A stretch of DNA of 12,842 nucleotides from Microcaldota archaeon (GTDB lineage: Archaea; Micrarchaeota; Micrarchaeia; Micrarchaeales; Micrarchaeaceae): NCBI GenBank assembly GCA_030039935.1, contig JASHUQ010000031.1, positions 1 to 12,842 on the forward strand. Direction: 5' to 3'. Position numbers and translations under genes: made by a program. Numbering within the stretch: the stretch's first letter is position 1; each line of letters opens with the position of its first letter. The notes under the pieces are model-generated. The model searched no databases. It worked only from the letters and a program-made list of their open reading frames with translations, and had not been told where the DNA came from. Positions 1 through 6,932 of this stretch are shown piece after piece.

Positions 1-1674
1 CGTGTTGCTTTGATGGAGCACAGCGCTGTATATTGTGTAGTTTCCAGATGTTGTTATGCTTGCATTTGTAACATACAAATCTATTTTCTGGTATTCTATA
101 TGTGAATAAACCAGATATATGGCAGAAATAAAGATTATGGCTGCGATTGCCGTTACCATTACCGCTCTATACAGGCTTATGTTCTTTATGGTCGACTTTA
201 ACCTTGAAACAGCTAAACTGTCATCTTTCATGTATAATGAAATTATTATGAGTGCTATGAAAAAGTCGTAGTACGGGGATATACCATGGTAGAGGAACAT
301 CAACGGTATGAAGCTGAAAAGGAATATCAGCCTCTTTTGGTTCAGATAAAAGAACGCGAGGCACGTTGCTGCTATAGATGCAATGAACAAAAATGTGAAT
401 GAATTAAGAAGTATTGGATAAATTCTTAGTATAAGGAATCCCATCATTGAATAGGTTGTCGGCAGAAGGTAGCCGCTTATCGGAGTGAATACGTCTTTGA
501 AATACGCAGATGGCCCTGCAATAATGAAATATCCGTTTATGAGAAGAAAAATAAGAATGGTTCCCGCAAGATCCCTGATTCCTTTCTTGAATCCATAGTT
601 GTTGAATGAATAGATCAGGAACAAGAGCACAGGAATCCATAGCTCTTCCTGTATAGATGCGCAGATTCCCAATACAACCCATATGTACTTGTTTTTGCTG
701 TAGAAGAATGCAATTACAAGAAGCCCTATCATCAGGAAATCCACAAATGACGATTGAAGGGTTGCAGCAAGAAGCAGGAATGCTATCAAGATAACAGGGG
801 GAAGCTTAAGGTACTTGTATTTTATCGCATATGCTACGGCAAAAACCATTATAAGTGCGAATATAGCCAGATCGATGTATAATCCGCTGTATCTGAAGGT
901 GTATATTCCTAACTTAGAGAACAGGAAGAACGGCACAGATACAAGAAAATACATTGCTGGATAGTCTATTTTGCCGACAATAGAACCCGATGTTGTTATC
1001 GTGGGGACAAGCGTAGTGTCGTTTGTGTAGTTCTGGAAAAGTGTGTTGCTGAAATTCGCTGTGTACGGGTTGTGCCCGTTTACGAGCGCCATGGCGCTCT
1101 GTATTCCCAAGAATTCCTCATCATCTGTTACCGCCCCGCTTATGAAATATTTTGAAAGGAAGAAGAAGAGCATCAGTATTATTGCTGTTGCTATGAAGAC
1201 AGAGGCAATTATCTTGTAGCCCTTTTTGTATTTCCTCGCTACCTTTGCCTCCTGGAAGCTTCTTCCCAAAAAGGCGAAAAGTATTATTGGGAGGAAGAAC
1301 GGTACACCCGAAATTATAAAAATAAATATGTAATACAGTAGATAGAGGTTTGTTTGGAAGTAGATGAACAAGAATGCAAAGTGCAAAGCAAAAGTCAGTA
1401 CAACTGCAGCAAACAGGCACTTTAGCAATGTATCCAGGCTCTTGCCTTTTTCCCTTTTGTAATAAACAAATCCAATTACATATGCAATGAAAAGGACCAT
1501 TATTACAACATCAAATATCAGAGAAATGTTTGATATATAGCCATAAAGAACAGCCCCGTTTATCTCTACCAAAACAAGAAATGCGACTATTGCAAAAGCC
1601 AGCATTTTCCTGTCTGGCTTTACGTTTTTCCTGCTTATCCTAAAAGCGAATATCTCCTTGAGCTTGCTAAGCAC
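1..1674 (-). CDS. GT-C-like polytopic membrane glycosyltransferase (C-terminus outside window)
   Basis: The reading frame is open from 1674 to base 1 (558 codons) and continues outside the window, so the C-terminus is missing. It is a hydrophobic, many-helix membrane protein. About five helices fill residues 26-173. A hydrophilic, presumably outward-facing loop follows, starting with an acidic DDEE cluster (184-187) and then a G-H-N-P-Y-T stretch. After a short N/T-rich segment comes K-I-D-Y-P-A and the next helix. An acidic motif, then G-x-x-P-Y, then Y-P before a helix is the pattern of GT-C enzymes such as GT87/PMT-like polyprenyl-phosphate sugar transferases. The substrate cannot be read. 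A start at GTG 1674 fits an AGGTG Shine-Dalgarno sequence at 1684-1680 with a 5-base gap. GTG 1680 overlaps that site, and ATG 1605 would give a protein 23 residues shorter. It diverges from the carbamoyltransferase gene. Class is moderately sure; specificity is unknown. Confidence 0.72.
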   Translation of the reverse strand, partial: MLSKLKEIFAFRISRKNVKPDRKMLAFAIVAFLVLVEINGAVLYGYISNISLIFDVVIMVLFIAYVIGFVYYKREKGKSLDTLLKCLFAAVVLTFALHFAFLFIYFQTNLYLLYYIFIFIISGVPFFLPIILFAFLGRSFQEAKVARKYKKGYKIIASVFIATAIILMLFFFLSKYFISGAVTDDEEFLGIQSAMALVNGHNPYTANFSNTLFQNYTNDTTLVPTITTSGSIVGKIDYPAMYFLVSVPFFLFSKLGIYTFRYSGLYIDLAIFALIMVFAVAYAIKYKYLKLPPVILIAFLLLAATLQSSFVDFLMIGLLVIAFFYSKNKYIWVVLGICASIQEELWIPVLLFLIYSFNNYGFKKGIRDLAGTILIFLLINGYFIIAGPSAYFKDVFTPISGYLLPTTYSMMGFLILRIYPILLNSFTFLFIASIAATCLAFFYLNQKRLIFLFSFIPLMFLYHGISPYYDFFIALIIISLYMKDDSLAVSRLKSTIKNISLYRAVMVTAIAAIIFISAIYLVYSHIEYQKIDLYVTNASITTSGNYTIYSAVLHQSNT

Positions 1675-1679
1675 TTGCA

Positions 1680-1684
1680 CACCT
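1680..1684 (-). promoter_or_regulatory. Shine-Dalgarno site that decides the GTG start at 1674
   Basis: The minus strand reads AGGTG here, five bases before GTG 1674. The in-frame GTG at 1680 overlaps this site, so 1674 is the better start. Confidence 0.5.
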
Positions 1685-1714
1685 TTTTATAGATTGCAGC
1701 TAATCTTTTTATAG
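1683..1714. promoter_or_regulatory. Divergent promoter with duplicated CTTTTTATAG element
   Basis: The ten-base string CTTTTTATAG occurs at 1683-1692 and again at 1705-1714, about two helical turns apart. Read on the plus strand, TTTTTATA resembles an archaeal TATA box; read on the minus strand, it gives TATAAAAA. The copy at 1706-1713 would place plus-strand initiation near 1735 (gene at 1750) and minus-strand initiation near 1685 (gene at 1674). A further AT-rich stretch, ATTATATT near 1727-1734, could instead drive a leaderless plus-strand start. The actual start sites are inferred. Confidence 0.5.
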
Positions 1715-1749
1715 CATCTCAGCAAATTATATTCAAATTCTTTGATAGC

Positions 1750-3456
1750 ATGTATGTCTTAGGACTGTGGGATGGTCATGATTCTGGTGCAGCGCTTATT
1801 AGGGACAATGAGATAATATTCGCTGCAAATGAGGAGAGATTCACAAAAAGGAAGCTCGAGGTGAAGTTTCCATACCATTCGATAAATGCTGCATTGGCGT
1901 ACACCAACACAAAGCACTCAGACATAGAGCATATAGCATTCACTACGACAGAGCTTACCAAGACCCTTGAAAGGGTATTCCCTTCTATGAAAGAAAACTA
2001 CTATTTATTTAGAAGAAGGAAGATGATGAAGCCGAGCTTTGACAACCTTAGGCATAACATAAAGTATACAATGACCAATGTTGGAGTCCTTCCCTTATGC
2101 AACAGCATAAGCAGCTATGCAATAAGGAAACAGCTTAACAGCATGGGCTTCAAGAACTATACTCTTCATATTGTTGACCATCATACAGCCCATGCAGCAA
2201 CAGCCGCATTCACATCGCCATTCAGCAATGCGCTTGTTGTAACAGTAGACGGGCTTGGAGACGGAGCTTCTGCAACAGTAAGCACTCTTGAGAACAAAAA
2301 GCTTACCAGGCATATAAGGATAGGCGCAAGGGACTCCCTTGGAATATTCTTTGAACAGGTAACAAACATTGTTGGAATGAGGGAGCTGGAAGACGAAGGA
2401 AAGGTAATGGCTATGGCAGATTATTCTTTCCCATTTCCGTTTGAGGAGAATGCTTTGAAGGACCTTTTCTCTGCAAGCGGCACAATAATGCGATCAAGAT
2501 ACGGGCCGGTAAAGCAGTTCGGCACGCTTCAAAAGATCGCGTGGAAGACCCCAAGGGAGCAATTTTCCTACTTCGCGCAGCAGCTTTTCGAGAACATACT
2601 TGGAAAGTTCGTCAGCAACTCGATAGATAGATTCGGAATCGGGGACGTTGCAATGGCGGGTGGAGTATTCTCCAATGTAAAGGCGAACATGCTTGTAAGG
2701 AACCTTGATGCCCTGAAGCACTGGTACATATTCCCGCATATGGGAGATGGAGGGATAGCGCTCGGCTCCGCCCTTTATGTCAACTATTTGCTTAATGGAA
2801 CAAGCCAGTACAATTTTTCTCCATACATAGGACCAGATTATTCAGAACTTGACACAGAGAGAGCTATAAAGAAGGAGCGCGGCTTTACTATGCAGAAGGA
2901 AAGCCAATCAGAACAGGCATCGCATGCGGCAGAGCTCATAAGCAATGGCAACTATGTTTTCTGGTTCCAGGGGAGGATGGAGATGGGGCCCAGGGCATTG
3001 GGAAACAGGAGCATACTTGCCCCAAGCGATTCAGAGGAAGTAAAGGAAAAGCTCAATCTCTATGTAAAGAAAAGGGAGTGGTTCCAGCCCTTTGCCCCGT
3101 CTATTCTTGAAGAGGATGTTCCAAGAATAATCGAATACGACAACAAAGGTGCAGACAAGCTAATGACAATGGCCTACATTGTAAAGAAAGAGATGCGCGA
3201 CAAGACAAAATCTGTGATGCACATAGACGGATCCGCGAGGCCGCAGATGGTGGGCAACGAAAATCCAATATACATGGATATGCTAAAACAGGTAAGAAGG
3301 CACAAGGGCCACGGGATAGTTCTCAACACAAGCTTCAACATACACGGAATGCCGATAGTAATGACCCCGGATGACGCGATCGCGACAATGAAAGCCTCAA
3401 AAACAAAATACATGTTCATAAACGGCATTTTTGTTACAAACAAGGGTGGAATGTGA
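1750..3456 (+). CDS. Carbamoyltransferase, NodU/TobZ family
   Basis: Enzymes of this family transfer a carbamoyl group from carbamoyl phosphate, via carbamoyl-adenylate, to a hydroxyl, usually on a sugar or antibiotic. Both domains are present at normal family length (568 aa). The N-terminal Kae1/TsaD-like domain has DGHDSGA (8-14), EER (28-30), the metal-binding-type DHHTAHAA (143-150), DGLGDG (167-172), EGKVMAMA (216-223), GGVFSNV (304-310) and an MGDGGIALGSA segment (331-341). The YrdC-like C-terminal domain has GRMEMGPRALGNRSILA (408-424), REWFQPFAPS (442-451) and an NTSFN motif near residue 527. No key motif is missing. The ATG at 1750 has no clear Shine-Dalgarno sequence, so initiation may be leaderless. 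The next gene begins three bases after the stop, which suggests one operon with a membrane glycosyltransferase and so a surface-glycan substrate (inference). Confidence 0.93.
   Translation: MYVLGLWDGHDSGAALIRDNEIIFAANEERFTKRKLEVKFPYHSINAALAYTNTKHSDIEHIAFTTTELTKTLERVFPSMKENYYLFRRRKMMKPSFDNLRHNIKYTMTNVGVLPLCNSISSYAIRKQLNSMGFKNYTLHIVDHHTAHAATAAFTSPFSNALVVTVDGLGDGASATVSTLENKKLTRHIRIGARDSLGIFFEQVTNIVGMRELEDEGKVMAMADYSFPFPFEENALKDLFSASGTIMRSRYGPVKQFGTLQKIAWKTPREQFSYFAQQLFENILGKFVSNSIDRFGIGDVAMAGGVFSNVKANMLVRNLDALKHWYIFPHMGDGGIALGSALYVNYLLNGTSQYNFSPYIGPDYSELDTERAIKKERGFTMQKESQSEQASHAAELISNGNYVFWFQGRMEMGPRALGNRSILAPSDSEEVKEKLNLYVKKREWFQPFAPSILEEDVPRIIEYDNKGADKLMTMAYIVKKEMRDKTKSVMHIDGSARPQMVGNENPIYMDMLKQVRRHKGHGIVLNTSFNIHGMPIVMTPDDAIATMKASKTKYMFINGIFVTNKGGM
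3444..3450 (+). promoter_or_regulatory. Ribosome-binding site for the GT-C gene at 3460
   Basis: GGGTGGA lies inside the last codons of the carbamoyltransferase gene, about nine bases before ATG 3460. It supports coupled translation of the two genes from one transcript. Confidence 0.5.
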
Positions 3457-3459
3457 CCT

Positions 3460-5193
3460 ATGTCGGTTCTTGGAATTGAGGAATATCTATTCACTTTTGG
3501 CATACTTGTGGCATTTGTAGGAACTATTGTGTCTGTCGTGCTTTCTAGAAAGCATATTTTTCACGTGTTCAAAGAGATAGGCACAAAGAAATGGCACATC
3601 CTTCTCATGCTTCTAATCACTGCAATGTTCATAACAGCCGATCTGGCAATAATAAAACCTACGCAGCAGCTTTTTTTCGACGACGCAATATACCAGGGAG
3701 GGGCGCAGGATCTCATCCATATGGGGCAATCGTGGATGTGCGACTACGGAACTCCCAATGTATGCTATACTGGAGAAATATTCCATGAGCCCGTAGGAAC
3801 CTCATTTACACTCGCATTGGGATTCCTGTTCTTTGGAGTCAAGCTTGCTGTTACATACAACACAATGCTGATTGTATCTATAATAGCAGTAATCCTTGCT
3901 TTTGCAGTGGGCTCTGTCATGCTGAAGAATCCAGTTGTAGGATTATTTTCACAGCTTCTTGTTGCGCTTTCCCCTATAGTTCTGCTCTGGTCAAGGTCTA
4001 CAACATCCGACATGCCCAACCTCGCCTATTCTTTGCTAGCGGTTTTCTTGATGCTGATATTCTCAAGGAGAAAGAGCGCCGCAACGTTTGCAGGCTTTGC
4101 ATTCTCGCTCGCATTTGTCACATACATGAAGGTTGATTCTGTCATTTATATTCCAGTCATCATCCTGATGTACCTTGTCCTTGACGACAAAAACATCAAG
4201 TCATCGATAATAAACAATCTTAGAAGGGTAAAGAGAAATGTGTTCAATACAAAGGCGCTTGTTATAGTTCTGCTTTTCTTTGTTGCTATCGTACCAGAGA
4301 TAACATATTCGTATATCGAACTTACAACTGGCTCTTATGGCTATCAGGGTACGTTTGTGCAGCAAACATGCATTGCAAAGTTCACCACAATAACCCCTAA
4401 TGCGTCTATAAGCATTCAAAATTTCAATGCCAACATATGCGCCAACCTTGCATTCTGGTTCAACTCATTTGAAAGCTCATATATAATACAGCCGATAATA
4501 TTCACATTTTTGGGTATAATAGGAGCGGCAATAATGATGGTAGTGAAAAGAAGGGAGCTCCTTGCGCTTGGCATATGGTTCATATCGCTTTTTGTTCTTT
4601 TCACAGCGTTCTATGCCGGTGGAGTGACATATGGGGTCGACTGGAGGTTCATGCTTGCGCTGATCGCCCCTTCGTGCATTTTTGGAGGATACGCCGCCTC
4701 CCTTGCATATACTGAGGGATTCTTCAGGCGCAAAAGAAAAAGGATGTTCAAGATAATCAGGGTTTGCGCATACGCAATAGTTGTGGGAATAATATTATAT
4801 CCGATCTTTACTCTAGAGCCGTTGCTTGCTATAAATCCTTCACAGATACAACAGGCTGGAGATGCGCGCTTCTACGAGAATTTTGTTTACAGCAATATCA
4901 GCGCGGTTCCCTCTTCTTGTCTTATATTCAGCTATGACCCTACGCTTATGAACATAAACAACAGGACATCGACGCAAATGTTCAACCTTTATCCGCAAAG
5001 CTATGAGACATACAAGCAGCAATACCCGTGCCTTGTCCTAGATTATGGATACTGGTGCTACACCCCGAATAACACCTGCACATATGTGGAAAACACATTC
5101 ACTTTGCAAAATATAGTAAACGCAACGTACACACAGGAAGACAAGCTCTTCGGCTTCTATTATATTACAGGGTTGAAGAACACAACAGGCTAG
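3460..5193 (+). CDS. GT-C membrane glycosyltransferase (PMT/ArnT-like)
   Basis: This 577-residue polytopic membrane protein has the layout of lipid-linked sugar transferases in the PMT/ArnT (GT39/GT83-like) group. Two helices (about 10-30 and 45-65) are followed by an outer loop carrying the paired acidic motif FDDAIYQ (73-79), the usual place of the catalytic aspartate in GT-C enzymes. Further marks are SRSTTSDMPN (178-187), YMKVDS (222-227) and VDWRFML (393-399), the last resembling the conserved arginine segment before a late helix. About ten to twelve helices are visible. A C-terminal soluble domain (about 457-577) holds four cysteines (487, 524, 533, 540) and probably lies outside the cell. 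It follows the carbamoyltransferase gene by three bases. Its stop shares the palindrome CTAG with the stop of the convergent GT2 gene. Family is likely; donor and acceptor are unknown. Confidence 0.82.
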   Translation: MSVLGIEEYLFTFGILVAFVGTIVSVVLSRKHIFHVFKEIGTKKWHILLMLLITAMFITADLAIIKPTQQLFFDDAIYQGGAQDLIHMGQSWMCDYGTPNVCYTGEIFHEPVGTSFTLALGFLFFGVKLAVTYNTMLIVSIIAVILAFAVGSVMLKNPVVGLFSQLLVALSPIVLLWSRSTTSDMPNLAYSLLAVFLMLIFSRRKSAATFAGFAFSLAFVTYMKVDSVIYIPVIILMYLVLDDKNIKSSIINNLRRVKRNVFNTKALVIVLLFFVAIVPEITYSYIELTTGSYGYQGTFVQQTCIAKFTTITPNASISIQNFNANICANLAFWFNSFESSYIIQPIIFTFLGIIGAAIMMVVKRRELLALGIWFISLFVLFTAFYAGGVTYGVDWRFMLALIAPSCIFGGYAASLAYTEGFFRRKRKRMFKIIRVCAYAIVVGIILYPIFTLEPLLAINPSQIQQAGDARFYENFVYSNISAVPSSCLIFSYDPTLMNINNRTSTQMFNLYPQSYETYKQQYPCLVLDYGYWCYTPNNTCTYVENTFTLQNIVNATYTQEDKLFGFYYITGLKNTTG

Positions 5194-5867
5194 AGGTTCT
5201 TCAATATTGTCTTGAGTATAATGAACCCATCATCCATTGTCCTCAGCTTCGCCTCCCCCTTTCTCCTTTTCTTTTCAAAGCTCGGTATCTCTAGTATCTT
5301 CAGCTTTGCTTTTGTGGCCTTTATGTTCATCTCTGTTTCTATTCCAAAGCCGAGCTCGGACAAATGCAGCCTTTTCGTCGCATTCTTTGTGAAAGCCCTG
5401 TAGCCATAGCAAAGGTCTGTGAAATTCGACCCGTAGAAAAGGTTTACAAGGCCTACAAAAAACTTGTTTCCTAGTTTTCTTATAAAAGGCATGTCTTCCG
5501 TTCCTCCTCCAGTAAGGAATCTAGATCCTGTGCACATATCATATCCGGATTCTATTCCGGTTACAAGAAGCCTAAGCTCGTTTGGCCTGTGTGAAAGGTC
5601 GGCATCCATAGATATGAGTATTCTTCCATTGGCGTTGTTGAAGCCTTTTATAAGAGCTGAGCCCTTGCCCTTGTCATCGTAGATTATCCTTGCTTTAAGG
5701 GATTTTGCAATATTGACGGTTTTATCTATCGAGTGCTTGTCAACAACTATTATCTCATAGCTGTAATCCCTCATTACCTCCTTAACCCCATTTATCATCT
5801 TTCTTATGTTCTGCTCCTCGTTCAGCGTTGGTATTATTATGCTTATATATGGTTTTTTGCTCATCAT
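5190..5867 (-). CDS. GT2 glycosyltransferase, dolichol-phosphate mannosyltransferase-like
   Basis: A 225-residue GT-A-fold enzyme of family 2, most like DPM1-type enzymes that move a sugar from a nucleotide donor to a polyprenyl (dolichyl) phosphate on the cytoplasmic face. Visible motifs are ISIIIPTLNEEQNI (8-21), VVDKHSIDKT (41-50), DKGKGSALIKGF (65-76), the metal/nucleotide motif DADLSHRP (88-95), GSRF (114-117) and the acceptor-region GFGIETEM (173-180). There is no C-terminal membrane segment, so it resembles the short soluble DPM1 form. Tandem ATGs allow a start at 5867 or 5864. The upstream gene's stop overlaps them as ATGATGA, so translation is coupled. The lipid-linked sugar it makes could feed the two GT-C enzymes encoded nearby (inference). 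The exact sugar, mannose or glucose, cannot be told. Confidence 0.88.
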   Translation of the reverse strand: MMSKKPYISIIIPTLNEEQNIRKMINGVKEVMRDYSYEIIVVDKHSIDKTVNIAKSLKARIIYDDKGKGSALIKGFNNANGRILISMDADLSHRPNELRLLVTGIESGYDMCTGSRFLTGGGTEDMPFIRKLGNKFFVGLVNLFYGSNFTDLCYGYRAFTKNATKRLHLSELGFGIETEMNIKATKAKLKILEIPSFEKKRRKGEAKLRTMDDGFIILKTILKNL

Positions 5868-6685
5868 TCCCGCACCGCCTCTTTTTCACTTGTCTGATTC
5901 CCCTTCTTTCTGTTTTTTACAACTGATATTATTATCAACGCAATCATAACTATGATTATTAATCCAGCTATGATAAAGATTATACTTGGCCCTGATATTT
6001 TCTTTGTGCTGTAAAAGTCAATAACGAACGGATATAAAACAGAATAATGCATCCCATTTCCAATATAAGAAGCTGACAGGCCTATGCTGTATGCGGCCTC
6101 GCTTATTCCAGGATAGAACAGGTCAAAGCTGACATTCTTTTGGGAATTTGGCCCTATTGTTATGTTGGCGGATTCAGGAACAGAGGAAAAAGATGGAGGA
6201 AGGAGAGTTGAAACATTGACATTTACCTGCGATTGCCCAAGGTTTACTACATCTAATCTCAATGTATTGCCGGTTTGGTTTACATCAGATATGCTTACAA
6301 GGCTGTGGGTTGCGTTTTCAATGCTCTGTATGCATGGGAATAGCGCATAAAATATGCTGCCTCCCTGCGAGTAGTCTACTATAAACGCGTCAGAATAGCT
6401 TCCTGGAATTGAAAAATTGTAGAAGTAGAAGCTCGCTGTTTTGTTCTGTCCTGGAGAAAGGTACTGCATGGTCTCTTCAGAATTGTATGTCATTGCTCCG
6501 TATATCCTTGGCACTATTGTGATGTTTGATGCTGTTTCATTGCCAGAATTTAACAAGGAAAATGTTGTGTAGTTGTTGGTTTTGTTTATAATGCTCTGCG
6601 AACACGTCCCTGTAAGCGTGACAGTGCCAGCGCTGGCCATTCCCATTATCATAATAACAGTAATAATCGTCGCTATACCTCTCAT
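5864..6685 (-). CDS. Secreted, C-terminally anchored surface protein with two beta-sandwich-like repeats
   Basis: Product family not recognised by name. The 273-residue protein has a signal peptide (about 1-19, hydrophobic core ending ASA), an ectodomain of about 210 residues, one membrane helix (about 233-256) and a short basic/acidic cytoplasmic tail. The ectodomain appears to be two similar modules (about 20-120 and 125-225). Each has an N-x-G turn followed by alternating hydrophobic residues (LLNSGNETASNITI; VVNLGQSQVNVNVS), the style of CARDB/NEW3-type immunoglobulin-like domains. There are about eleven N-X-S/T sequons outside, so it is probably N-glycosylated. Cysteines 28 and 118 could close a disulfide in the first module. 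It leads a two-gene unit; its stop overlaps the start of the GT2 gene. The start at ATG 6685 leaves almost no leader after the likely transcription start. Confidence 0.8.
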   Translation of the reverse strand: MRGIATIITVIMIMGMASAGTVTLTGTCSQSIINKTNNYTTFSLLNSGNETASNITIVPRIYGAMTYNSEETMQYLSPGQNKTASFYFYNFSIPGSYSDAFIVDYSQGGSIFYALFPCIQSIENATHSLVSISDVNQTGNTLRLDVVNLGQSQVNVNVSTLLPPSFSSVPESANITIGPNSQKNVSFDLFYPGISEAAYSIGLSASYIGNGMHYSVLYPFVIDFYSTKKISGPSIIFIIAGLIIIVMIALIIISVVKNRKKGNQTSEKEAVRE

Positions 6686-6713
6686 TTTAACACAATATAA
6701 TGGATTTTAGCTG

Positions 6714-6720
6714 TTAAAAA
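6714..6720 (-). promoter_or_regulatory. Probable TATA element of the surface protein/GT2 unit
   Basis: The minus strand reads TTTTTAA, centred about 32 bases before ATG 6685. Transcription would start near 6690, giving a leader of only a few bases. The same T-run lies about 20 bases past the tRNA 3' end, so it may also end tRNA transcription. Confidence 0.35.
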
Positions 6721-6738
6721 GTTTATCCTTGCATTATG

Positions 6739-6825
6739 TGCAGGGGATGAGATTTGAACTCATGCACCCTCTAAAGGGAACGGGTCCTAAGCCCGTCGCA
6801 TTTGGCCATGCTCTGCCACCCCTGC
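6739..6825 (-). tRNA. tRNA-Leu (anticodon UAG)
   Basis: The minus strand folds into an 87-base type II tRNA. The acceptor stem is GCAGGGG/CCCCTGC with discriminator A. The D stem is GCA/TGC with a GG-containing loop. The anticodon stem is ACGGG/CCCGT with loop CTTAGGA, so the anticodon is UAG and CUN leucine codons are read. The long variable arm is CCCT/AGGG around TTAG, and the T arm is ATGAG/CTCAT around TTCAAAT. CCA is not encoded and no intron is seen. An eight-base direct repeat, TGCATTAT, lies at 6730-6737 and 6823-6830, on either side of the gene. Confidence 0.96.
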
Positions 6826-6850
6826 ATTATCTTTATAATTCTTGCATATC

Positions 6851-6861
6851 ATTTATATATG
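6851..6861. promoter_or_regulatory. Bidirectional TATA-like element between tRNA-Leu and aRF1
   Basis: ATTTATATATG sits in the near-palindrome ATCATTTATATATGAT (6849-6864... region). On the plus strand TTTATATA is a consensus-like archaeal TATA box and would start aRF1 transcription near 6880. On the minus strand TATATAAAT would start tRNA transcription near 6832, a few bases before the mature 5' end at 6825. Both assignments are inferred from spacing. Confidence 0.55.
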
Positions 6862-6932
6862 ATACTGTGAAATCAAAGACTGGCGTCATTTTCTCTCGCT
6901 CTGCATAGCAGCGCCCTTTTCCTGTGGTATTT

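Noticed and set aside
404..1420. Minus-strand ORFs at 404-682 and 1121-1420
   Set aside because: They are out of frame with a continuous membrane-protein reading frame covering 1-1674, which has much better protein character.
6849..6864. Near-palindrome as an operator for a dedicated repressor
   Set aside because: A TATA box is often self-complementary; nothing beyond the TATA core supports a regulator site.
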